From Taeniopygia guttata (lineage: Eukaryota > Chordata > Aves > Passeriformes > Estrildidae), in contig NC_133024.1 in assembly GCF_048771995.1 (NCBI RefSeq), positions 22,212,001-22,276,000 on the forward strand: 64,000 nt of DNA, written 5' to 3'. Below the pieces are notes generated by a model. It worked only from the letters and a program-made list of their open reading frames with translations. It was not told the DNA's origin and ran no database searches. Positions within the stretch are counted from its first letter, which is position 1, and every line of letters begins with the position of its first letter. The translations under genes were made by a program, and so were the position numbers. This document shows positions 54,200 to 64,000 of this stretch, one piece after another.

Positions 54200-57100
54200 G
54201 AGAGGATTGGCACTGGGAATGAGAATGTGGTCATTTACCTGCTACAAGCACAAAGCCTGAACAGGAGATGTAATACAGGCAGCATGCCCTCTAGGCATGC
54301 CTTCATCTAGGGGCTGGCCAGACAGGAAAAATCCACAAACCTACAGGGTGACCACAGTGACCTACCCACAGAGTTGTGTACCAGCAGAAAAAAATTGCAG
54401 AGCCATCTCCTCTCTTCTTCCTGAAGGGTGGAGTTCTTTTCACTGTCCTGATGTTTTTTCCTTGTCTTTTTTTTTCCCCAAAAAACCTTTTAATAGACCC
54501 AATTTGGAACTCAGAAAACAACAATTTCCAAAGCAGCAGAGGTGGTGAGTCACATAGCAAAACAAGGTAGCAGTAGTCAATATAAATGTTGGTGCAGATG
54601 TGTATATATCTACAGAAAGAGAGAGGTTGTGAAGGGCCTGTGGAATAAATCACTGTGTGAAGTACAATATTTGAATTTAGGATTGATAATTCAGACTGTC
54701 ATTGTGGAAATAGTGAAGAGGCGTTTCTAGGGTATTTTAATCAATATAAGCTTAATCATGTGTCTCCATGTAGGTTAACAAAATCCTGGTCTGATGAACT
54801 GGAGGGGATTCCAGAATGCTTAAAAGCTTGCTGTCATAATTTCGCTTGCCATATGCAGCATTGGTTGCTGTCAATAAAAGAGAGCAGCTAAACCTTTGCT
54901 ATCCAGTGTTTCCTCTAGTAAGTCTGTAGCAGTAACCTGGAGTTTGTGGCCCGCCTTCAGAAGGGCTACAGGAAAGCTGATACCAAATCATCATCTTCAG
55001 GGGATGGTTTCACATTTCCTGTAGGAGTAGCAGCACCACCTAAAATTCAGCCCATCATTGACTTATTCTTTATGTACTGAGATATCAAATATAGGAGACA
55101 TTAGTCTGTACACTTGATGCATCCTAATTTAGCAATCTGAATAATGGAGCAGAGGTAGTATAACATACATCCTCTTTTCTTCAGAAAGTCTCTAATTGCT
55201 CTGCCTCCTAAAAAGTGGAAGACACAGAGCTCCCAAGTGCTCCCTGATTTAAACAGGACCAACTGCCATTAAGAATGGAAGCCTTCTGTAAAAACAGCAC
55301 TTTTCTGTGTCTCTTGCTACCTGAGGGTGGAGACAGTTACCAACATGAGTCTCCAAGCTATTTATGACACGGAAGGTGAAAATGGTAGGTTGGAACAAAA
55401 GGCAAAAGGAGAGAGATATGAGATGGCAAGTGTAGAAGCAGGAAAACTTCTAGCAATTGAAAAAAAGGAAAATGAAGCTTCAACAGTGGGGAAATGAAAC
55501 TAAAGTAGCCAATGCACACCAGACTATGTAGATAGGCAGCACAGAAATACACTGTCAGAGCTGAGTGAGGATACTGGTCTAGAGTTGTCAGGGTTGAAAT
55601 GTACTTGCAAAGGTGAAGTAAGAATTTTATGTGCTGATTAGTAACATCTTCCCCATTCAGGCCATCCCTTCCTTTGTCTCCCAACAGGATCTATGAACAC
55701 ACCTCTGTTTACATTAACTTTACAACCAGAAGAGAAAAAAAAGTACCACTTTGCTCTGTTGAGAACTGCCCGTGAATTTAAACAAGAGACTTCAAACACT
55801 GACACATCAAACCGAGCATTTTAGTGGGCTTCTGAGTCTGGATTAGTATCATGAATATTGGCATCGTTGGTATGAATTAATCTCATGAGTTTTTCATCTT
55901 TGTCTCTAACAGGGGTTCCTGTTAAATGAGCACAAACATTTATGTTAGTCATTCTTTTTCAGGGAACTTAGAGGCATTCCAGGAACTTGTTTTGGAGACC
56001 AGACTCTATGTTCAGCTCTGTGTGTGGGTGTTCCCTGGGCTCCTGTTGGATGAGGCAGCCAAACCTCTTGGCGGATCTCACACGCTAAAGCAGCTCGAGG
56101 GGGTGTCGGTATTGAAAGAAGAAATATTTATTCAACTTGTAACCATTTACTTTAACTTTTAAGTGGGAAATGTCACCAGAGCTCTAAATTGAAAACCAGC
56201 TATCTCACGGTACTCAGCTGATCATATATTCCTGGCTTTTGTTACAGGCAATGCTCAACGTGGTTCCAAGGAAATGTACTTGTCCCTGGTTCCAGGGCAT
56301 GCTGGTTTCTGATTTCTGACTGTCTATGGCCAAAGGACATTGACTGCAGTGCTGGAAACCTTTTTGGAGTCATGGCCCCCTTGCCCTGACAGTTGCAATG
56401 GGTTATATGAGTTCCACCAAAGCCCGAGAGTCCCTGGAGGACACAAGAAGCTCTCTGTTCCTGAGCGAGCCTGTCTCTCAGGCAGCTGGCTGGCTGCTGC
56501 TCTACTGCAAAAGGGCAGAACAAACAAAGAAGTGGGTGCTTCCAAAGGCCTCAGCATGAGTGTCACTAACACCTGGGAGAAGAAGGCTGGGCAAGTCTTG
56601 ATGTTCCCAGTAACAACAGAAGAAGGCGGATGGGGCCTGTTACCACCTGCGGTGACTGCACAACAATGGGAAACCCGCACCCTGTCTTTCTTCTGTGGAT
56701 TGTATCTCCTGTCTCCACAGCTTGTGGAGGAATGTGTGAAGGGATGCAGCTCTGGGTTTTGTGTGAAATTAACAGATCTTGCGTGGTTCCAGATCCTCAT
56801 GAGGGCTGGATGGAGGCAGCCGTGAGGTGGCAAGGCAGCCTGCTGCAGTGGTACAGCTCTGCTCTAGTACACAGCCCACAGTGCTTGCCCCACATTCAGC
56901 AGTGCTGATAAGGAAGAAGCTGCTGCTCCCTCAGCATATCATATTACTCTCCTGCTTCAACTCCCTATCATTCCTTGACTCCTTGTCAGCTCTGCCTGCC
57001 TTCCCTCCAGCAGACTGTGAGGTCCACTCCTTCATGGGAGGAGTGCAAGAAAGTGTGCAAAAGGGGAACAAGGTGTAGAAATGACTTCAGAGGGGAAGGT

Positions 57101-57395
57101 CCCTCACAGCCAGCTCAGGAGACAGTGCCTTCTGAGACTGCTGGGAGAAAACTGTGACAGTGAAATCTTGAGAGAGGTGGCCTTTCACCTTTATCACCTG
57201 AGGGGGATGTGTGACTATAGACAAAAGCAGGCACTGACTTCGAGAGGGTGCTGCAGGCTGGAGCCATCCAGCTTCACTATTCAGAAGTGCCACCATCAAG
57301 AGAAGACCAGCACACAGCAGCAGTGAAACTCAAGGAGATGTATACTGGACACCCTCAAACCAGGAGACACTTTTAGAACTTGTTTTGGGGCTGAC
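54200..57395. other. Intergenic region, nothing assigned
   Basis: Contains an AATAAA in CTGTCAATAAAAGAGAGC near 54.87 kb, reminiscent of another LTR end, and overlapping 161- and 169-residue ORFs on opposite strands at 56.32-56.83 kb that resemble no family I know. Confidence 0.4.
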
Positions 57396-57400
57396 TTAGA

Positions 57401-57401
57401 A

Positions 57402-57485
<84 letters not shown>
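57401..57485. repeat. (TAA)n microsatellite, ~28 units
   Basis: An uninterrupted ATA/TAA trinucleotide run of about 85 bases. Perfect and long, so almost certainly polymorphic. Confidence 0.98.
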
Positions 57486-57486
<1 letters not shown>

Positions 57487-57722
57487 TTATCTTTCCTGAA
57501 TAAAGACTGAGTGGGCTTTATCAGCACTAAAATATGTGCAGACCTTCCATCCAAGACAATATTAAGCAAGACTGTTTACTTATTATATTACTGTGTTAAC
57601 TCTGTAACTAGTTATGTCACCAGAAGTCATGTGGCAGTCTTAACTTTTCTTCTTCTTTTTAAAAAGTCTTAACTTTTCTTCCTCCAGGCAGGTAATGTGA
57701 GTTTGCTTCTCTTTAGAACTGA

Positions 57723-58297
57723 TTTTCTCTTCTAATTCTGGCTACCCAAACAGTCATTCTGTATCCTTCAATCTCTAGTCTCCAGGCCTTTGGAGGGACA
57801 GACCCTTTAGGGAATTCTGATGCTAATGGTATTGCAAGAAAGATTCCTCTGCCTCTCAAGGAATCTTGGAAATCAAGGAAAACCTTTGGCCTGGACAGCA
57901 AAGCACCATTGATTCTTCTGGTGCCGAACAGAGATCTCTTGAGATTGGTGGCAACATCCACAGTGGTGGCTGGGTATTCCATTTGAGGAAACACAGCCTC
58001 TAGGGGATGAAGGACAGCCCACCTTCTACAAGAATATCTGACATCTTGAACTTCATTGGGTAAGCCTTGTATAAAACCATGGATTCCTTACAAATTTCTT
58101 CTCCCCTTCAACTGAAGACTTTTCCCAAATACTGGTTTTCAACAAGCCCAAGAGTGTGTAGCGCCACCAGCCCTGAGGGCCAGCTGGTTTGGTGGTACAC
58201 TCCAAGGGAATTGTTTTCAGCAGAGCCAGTTGAACTGAAGAAACAGCCCCCCAGCAGTATGGATCGATTGCCCCACACAAGTGACCCGAGGCCCAAA
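57723..58297 (+). other. Two unassigned open segments with exon-like borders
   Basis: The segment 58118-58297 is exactly 60 codons, phase 0 at both ends. It is preceded by the tract TTTCTTCTCCCCTTCAACTG with AAG and followed by AAA|GTAAGT. It reads TFPKYWFSTSPRVCS through TSDPRPK, proline-rich with aromatic residues. A second open frame without Met spans about 57723-57979 (FGGTDPLGNSDANGIA to VVAG). I do not recognise either. It could be an orphan gene, a pseudogene or chance. Confidence 0.25.
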
Positions 58298-59264
58298 GTA
58301 AGTTCATTTTGCATGCAGTTTGGGACAGACAGCAGTGTGAGTCTGAGTTTGATGAGATGACATGCAACACTACCATGTGCTGCCTCTTGCCACTAGTGAG
58401 AGTGGAGCTCAAACAGGTAACATGCAAAATTCACATGAATGGGTGGGATTGGAGAGTTAACTTTATTTCCCTAAACAGTACTAGAAATGTCCTCATGATC
58501 CCAGTGTATTTGCTGTAACATTGTAAGAACATGATTAGAATTTAATGCTATTTAATAAATATGCTGATTAACTTAGGCAAACAGTAATTAGTACCTGCAG
58601 AGATTAACAAACTTGACCAGTGAGTTGTGTGAAACAACCATCAGGATGTGATATATTAACTCTGCTTTGCATTTTAAGGTTGAATTTGGGCATCCCTTCC
58701 TAATATCCCAAAGAAGTCTTCTTGCAAAATTGAAGATACATTTGGCTATGATATGAGTCTCTATTTCTTTATTTTGTATTTGATGCTAAATGGGAGGCAA
58801 AAAACTAATCTGTTATTTAGGGTGCTGTGAGAATAAGGAGAATAGAATTAATTTATCTGAAACTTTATAATGTCTTTTTTTGATTAGATTTATAAATCTG
58901 CAAGGCTTTGGAAGAAAAAGATTAAATGTCTATTTTAAAATACAAATTATTCTGATAAATCCAAATCAGAGTAGATTCTTTTGGTGACAGTTCCTCTGGA
59001 CTTGGGGACCCCAGGAATCCTGTAAAGCATCTGCAGAGGTACCTCACAACTCCCTCTTGGTCCCCAGTTAAGAACTGGGCCAGCCAGGTACATGTCAGGG
59101 GTGGGATTTACTCTAACAGGGTGTAGTTCAGCCCGACCCCACATGGTGTTTCAAAGCCTCCCATCTTTGTTGCCCTGTGTCCATAGAGCCTTTGATCATA
59201 GCTCACCTGTCCTCCAGCATCCTCTTTCTGCAAACTCACATTCTTAAGGTCAAACGTTTGCCAG

Positions 59265-59978
59265 CAGCAGCTCACACACAGAGCAGCCCTAAGCACAAAC
59301 TCAGGCTGGGTGGGGAATGGCTCAGGAGGAGCCCTGGGAAGGACTTGGGGCCATTGGTGGACGAGAAGCTCAACATGACCCAGCAATGAGCACTCACAGC
59401 CCCGAATGCAGTGGGGCCAGCAGGTTGAGGCAGGTGATTCTCCCCCTCTGTTCCAGTTTGGTGGGACCCCACATGAGGAAATTCATCCAGCACAAGAATG
59501 ATGAGCCTGGTGGTGTGAGACCAGGGGAGGGCCATGAGGATGATCTGAGGGCAGGAGCTCCCCTCCCTCCTAGAAAGACAGGCTGTTCATCATGGGGGGA
59601 AAAGGGCTCTTGGCAGATCTTATAGCAGCCTTATAGTACCTAAAGAGGGCTACAGGAGAATTGCGAAGGGACTTTTTACAAGGGCTTGTAGTGACAGGAC
59701 AAGGAGGAATGGCTTTTAAATAAAAAATATTAGGTTTGGATTAGATATTAGGAAGAAATCCTTTACTATGAGGGCGCTGAGACGCTGGGACTGGTTTGCT
59801 CGGAGATGTTGTGGATGCCCCATTCATGGAAGCATTCAAGGTGAGACTAGATGGCACTTGAAACAACTTGTTTGAGTAGAAGGAGTCCCTGCCCATTGCA
59901 AAGGTTTCAAACAATTTTTAAGGTCCCTCCCAACCCAAACCATTCTATGATTCTGTGATTCTATGATTCTGTGTGATT
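59265..59978 (+). mobile_element. CR1 LINE, 3' fragment with intact terminus
   Basis: About 700 bases follow the CR1 consensus from the end of the RT region: 'AAGCACAAACTCAGGCTGGG', 'GACGAGAAGCTCAACATGAC', 'GTGGGACCCCACATGAGGAA', 'TTAGGTTTGGATTAGATATT', 'GTTGTGGATGCCCCATTCAT', 'AAGGTCCCTCCCAACCCAAA'. It ends in ATTCTATGATTCTGTG repeats. It is 5'-truncated with small internal gaps. It is the longest CR1 piece in the window. Confidence 0.93.
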
Positions 59979-59984
59979 TGGCAT

Positions 59985-61375
59985 TATGACTTGAATAAAT
60001 TAATAATTACTGAAGGGGGTTTCCAAGGCCAGAAGCTTTGCAGTTTCTCCTTAGCCCCTCTGAGGTAGTGCAGGACAGGGAGCAGCTGGGTGAGTGTTGT
60101 GCTGAAGTTGTCCTCCACCCTCTCCTACTGCCAGCACGTGGCCCATCACTGGGGTGGTGGTGGGCAGAAAATTTCAGGCTTGTAATTTGTCATGAGATTT
60201 TACTCAGTCCTGCTATCTCGTCTGCCCTGTATCACAGGGCATCTCCCAGGATGTACTGTATCTTGAAAACTTGCTTGGCAAAGAGTGACAGCAGCTGCAC
60301 TGGGGCAGGTATCAGCAGAAGGGGCCCTATAAACTACTTGCTGTTGACCTTTGATTTGACTGCCAATGTGTAGCAAACAAATATTTAAACCCACGCCATT
60401 CCGAAGGGAAGCACAGCTTTAGCATGGGGAACTCAGGCAAGGCTGCTGTTATAATAGTCCTGGGCTGTGCCCAGGAAGGGGCAAGCAGCCCTCTTCCCCT
60501 CCTCTTCCACTCCAGCAGAGCATTCCACCCTGCCCACCATGCCCACACCAGGGAAGGGGCAGATGCTCAGACCCCAACAAGTCGAGTGGCTGCTGTACCA
60601 AGGAAAGCAGGAGTTTTAAAGCTGTTTCAAGCCCAAAGACAAAATAATTGTGGCCATTCCTCCTGCCCACATTGCCTGTGACCCCCATACAGGCAGAGGC
60701 TGCATGACAGAGAGGCCACCTCTGGATTTGGCTGCCTGCAGTGACCAGAGCCCCAGCAGGCTGGACCCAACTGCTGGTCATCTACCATGGCTGGTACCCA
60801 TATACTGATGAGTCTACAAGAAATCCATTGGTGTTAGTCAGGTGCAGCAGCAGGCAAAGAGGGTATTTATCCCTCAGACTGGGGCCAAATTAGCTCTTTT
60901 GGTCAGTTTATAATTAGGTACTTGCACTTAACAGTATCCTCTCTGTTGGATTTTTATAGTTTTGTCTTTTCTTTTTTAAACGCAAAAATAATCAGTCTTA
61001 AAATAAAATAATTTTTGAAGAAATACCCTGGTAAGTGATCTATAAAAGGAGAAAACCCTTGCCAAGGGAATGCCACAGCAGCGAGCCCAAGCCGCAGAAA
61101 GCCCGGTTGAAGGCTTCGCTTTGCCGCAGCTTCTCAGAGGTTAACCAGGGTCTGTAAGCAAACAGCTTAAAGAAGGAGCCCGGCTTAGTGCCTGGGTCTC
61201 GGGCTGTCCCGGAGCCCAGCAGCCTAATGCCCCCGCAGCAGCCCCTCCCTCCGTCCCTCCCAAAGCGATGCTGGGCACACGGAGCCAGCCCTCGCCCTCT
61301 CCTCACGCAGCCGGAGCCTTCCCGGGGCCGGGCCGGGGCTCGGGGGCATCGCAGGAGAGGCTGCTCCGCTGCAGA
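59985..61375. other. Region upstream of the 61.4 kb promoter
   Basis: No exon recognised. GC content rises from about 61.07 kb into a small CpG-rich stretch that ends in the TATA promoter. Confidence 0.5.
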
Positions 61376-61395
61376 CGGGCGCAGAGCCATGTGTA

Positions 61396-61401
61396 TATAA
61401 A
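61396..61401 (+). promoter_or_regulatory. TATA box of an unidentified + strand gene
   Basis: GTGTATATAAAGCC sits at the edge of a GC-rich stretch. A start site about 30 bases on (near 61425) would give a roughly 105-base leader before the ATG at 61531. Confidence 0.6.
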
Positions 61402-61530
61402 GCCTGGGGCAGCAGCCCGGCAGGGTTGTTTAGCACAGCCACACCTCGGCTCTCTTGGCAGCACGGCGAGGCGCGGCCGGAGCGCCGGCGGCTGAATCCC
61501 CAAGTACCCGGGCGTGGGAGCGATCTGCCC

Positions 61531-61573
61531 ATGGGCCCCCGCCTGCTGCTGGTTCTGGCGCTGCTTCAGGCAG
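61531..61573 (+). CDS. First coding exon of an unidentified secreted or membrane protein (partial)
   Basis: ATG follows TGCCC and opens MGPRLLLVLALLQA, a textbook signal-peptide core. A strong donor, CAGGCAG|GTGAGTG, follows at 61574, leaving phase 1, the usual phase after signal-peptide exons. With the TATA box 135 bases upstream this forms a coherent gene start. The rest must lie to the right; no phase-1 second exon was found in the remaining 2.4 kb. By mammalian order (CLDND1 next to GABRR3 on the same strand) GABRR3 is a candidate, but the 14 residues do not identify it. Confidence 0.5.
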
Positions 61574-64000
61574 GTGAGTGCCACCCCGGCCCCTCTGCCC
61601 TGCCATGCCTCCCCCTGCCCAGGGACAGCCTCTCCCTTTGCCATCGGCTTCGCGTGCTTCGTGCCGGGACCTCCGTGTGATGTAGCCGACTGAGGGGGAA
61701 AAGTGTCACCAGACAATCCTCAGCTTTACAGTGAGAGACTGTGTAAGTGAGCTGCCTGCCTGCCTCACCTCCCAGCCCCAACTATGGTTTCCATATACTG
61801 TAGAAACACAGGTCTTTTTCTTTTTTAACAGTTTTGTGAAACAGAGTTGTTACTGTCTGTGTTTCATAGAAATTCCTTCTTTTTATACCAGTGGCCATGG
61901 AGTGAGCAGTTTTCAATGCATCTGAATTTAAAATAATTGCTAAAAATTCTGTTTACAAAAGCCATAACTGAGTGCTAACAGAAAGCCCCTGCAGACAAAG
62001 GCAACAAAACACTAAACTGGCACATCTGAGGTTATACCTGAAGTAGAGTTTTTAAAGAAGAAAACACTCTGCCTTCATTTACAGCAAAGGTTGCTAGTTT
62101 AAGCAGGAACTAGTGCCAAGTTGTCAGATTCACCTCTGCTCAGCTCTCTGCAGGTATGTTCTTCTCTAAGGTGCTCCATTAGTAGTTTAACTAAGGATTG
62201 GACATGTTGCTAATGGGACATTTGACTAGGAGCAGGCTGCTGTGGAGGCTCAGACTATTTCAAGGCTTTCCTGGCTGTGTTGGCTCGGCTGCCTAACATA
62301 GAGAAAGCAATTTCAGTTCTTGGTCAAGTTATTAGCTGTGCACCTGAATATTAAAAATGTACTTGCTGGGGCTGACCTCTCAGCTGCAGCAGAGCACTGC
62401 TGGCTCACAACCCAGGCAGCTTTCAAAGAACAGGAACATCAGAGGCTGTCTGGATGCCTCTTGCAGAACACACAGCCCTAAGCTCACTAATTGAGTCTTC
62501 TGGACTCAATTTCCCTTGGGGCATTCTCTCCACCTTCATAGCAGCTCTGCACTGTAATTACAGTTCCTTGATCTCCAGAGATATGCCCAGAAGAAGAATG
62601 GCCTTTCTTCTTCTGGGTGAGGTACAGTTACCTTACACCCACCTCAACCATTTTCAGCCAGTGGCCAACAGACCAAGCCCAGCAGTCCTGGCTTAAGAGG
62701 CCAGTGAAAGACAGCTAAAAAAAAAATTCAAGCCATTTGTCAGAAGGCAGGGATTCCTACAAAGAAGTTTTTGTCTCCACTGGAATATTTTCAGGGTCTG
62801 CAAACTGCAACAGGTTGAAAAAGTATGATTTATACCCCCAAATCCAAAGCAGCTGATTACTTGTGATTTCCCCTGAGAACTAAGCCCCTTTCTAACTCTG
62901 GAGCCTTGCTGTTTAGACAAGGAAAATAAGTGGTCTCTTTAGTTCTCAATAAAATCCATCCAATGTGTTTTTAGCATGAAACCTGAACACTCAAGTAGTG
63001 TTTAGGTGAGTGGTGCTTACTTTTTCAGGAATGTGCATTTAATCCCCGAGGAATTCCCCAGGAAGCAGGCTGAGGCTGTGCTGGACAGCCTGAGGTGTGG
63101 ATCCCTGGGTGAAAATGGTAGCACCTGCTCCTGCTGCGGGCTCAGGCTGGGAGAGGGAGCAAAGCCCTGCCTTGTCCTTCATGGGGAGAGACCCTCCTTG
63201 TTTTCACTGGCATTTGGATTGGGCTTGGAGGGCAAGCTAGCCCAGGAGATGTGGGAAGAGGCCCAAGCAGGGGGATTAGAGGCTAGGTTTTAAAAGGAAA
63301 GCAACTGTTTTAATAATAGTATTGAGTCCTTGGGTGGTTTAGGGGATTAATTAGCCCGTGTTTGCACAACACTTTGAAGAGGTCAAGCGTGCTGCAATAG
63401 CCAGGGGCAAGTGGCAAAGCAACTTCAGTGGCCAGCTCCCAGCTCCCAGAAGTCACCTCACTCTCCATCCAAGCATGCCAGAAAGTCCCCATTTGATTTT
63501 GGAGCAGCTGTGGATAGGTGGGATATGCAGATGGGTTAGGCTTTCGGGCTGAGGATTTTGATCCTCCCGATAGAGCAGTGCAAAGTGCATTTGGTCCTTC
63601 ACAGTAAATCCAGGCATGAAATACTCCTATTTGTCACTACAGCATGATAAGCAGCGACGTTTGCAACTGAGCATCACAGTGGTTTGAGTATCAGGGGCAG
63701 GGTACTCTTGGTTTCCATAACAGCTACTGCAAGAATGAGCCTGTGCCTTCTAAAACAGTTCCAAATTAATATGTGAAATCTCGAAACTGTTTGAAAGTCT
63801 TGTAACTCAAAAATCTCTCTGGTTTGGGTGGCCATCCACACACTTCAGCTGACACAGAGCTCCTTTCTTTTTTTTTCCAAAATTAGTGAGGCCCACGTGT
63901 TACGACTTAGGTGGAACATAACAACAGAAGCAGATAAAGGGTTGCCAGCACTTCCAGAGTCTCAAGGGAAAGCTGCTATACACACATCTTGGCTAATGGA
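61574..64000 (+). other. Probable first intron of the 61.5 kb gene
   Basis: Contains several pyrimidine-AG sites (for example before 62153 and 63030) but none opens a convincing phase-1 frame. Nothing else is recognised up to the window edge. Confidence 0.4.

Noticed and set aside
56324-56833. Overlapping 169- and 161-residue ORFs on opposite strands
   Set aside because: No start context, splice partner or family similarity seen. Mirror-open frames point to composition rather than coding.

Overview
This is a vertebrate, intron-bearing genomic window, and it is clearly avian. It carries the bird-only yolk-lipoprotein gene APOV1 (apovitellenin-1) with a recognisable oestrogen-response promoter, and several fragments of CR1, the main bird LINE. 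The APOV1 protein differs from the chicken sequence I remember at many positions, so a non-galliform bird is likely. I cannot fix the species.

Layout, left to right. (1) 1-3.4 kb: the last three exons of ILDR1 (angulin-2) on +, with its stop, PDZ-ligand C-terminus and poly(A) signal. (2) 3.4-8.9 kb: gene-free DNA with truncated CR1 pieces on -. (3) 8.9-12.3 kb: complete APOV1 on +, with two oestrogen response elements, a DR1 nuclear-receptor site, a TATA element, four exons and a poly(A) signal. (4) 14.9-15.9 kb: a CpG island with no identifiable gene, built partly of a 63-bp minisatellite. (5) 20.7-21.4 kb: a probable solo LTR fossil on -. (6) 25.0-26.1 kb: intact single-exon GPR15 on -. (7) 33.4-34.7 kb: a 19/20-bp minisatellite abutting a CpG island that is probably the CLDND1 promoter. 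(8) 34.2-42.4 kb: complete CLDND1 on +, with likely untranslated 5' exons, four coding exons and a poly(A) signal. (9) 42.4-61.3 kb: mostly gene-free DNA with CR1 fragments, a long TAA microsatellite, possible LTR fossils and a few unassigned open segments. (10) 61.4 kb: a TATA promoter and a signal-peptide-like first exon of an unidentified + strand gene that runs off the window.

The genes are neighbours rather than a pathway. ILDR1 is a tricellular-junction receptor. APOV1 is an oestrogen-induced liver apolipoprotein for yolk VLDL. GPR15 is a leukocyte-homing chemoattractant receptor. CLDND1 is a claudin-like tetraspan junction protein. The divergent GPR15/CLDND1 arrangement matches mammals. 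ILDR1 lies far away on the same human chromosome arm, so an ancestral rearrangement is inferred on the APOV1 side.

The items most worth a second look are the conserved APOV1 control region together with its cysteine-free mature protein, the orphan CpG island made of a frame-neutral 63-bp repeat with a related motif 18 kb away, and the candidate exons at 61.5 kb and 58.1 kb.
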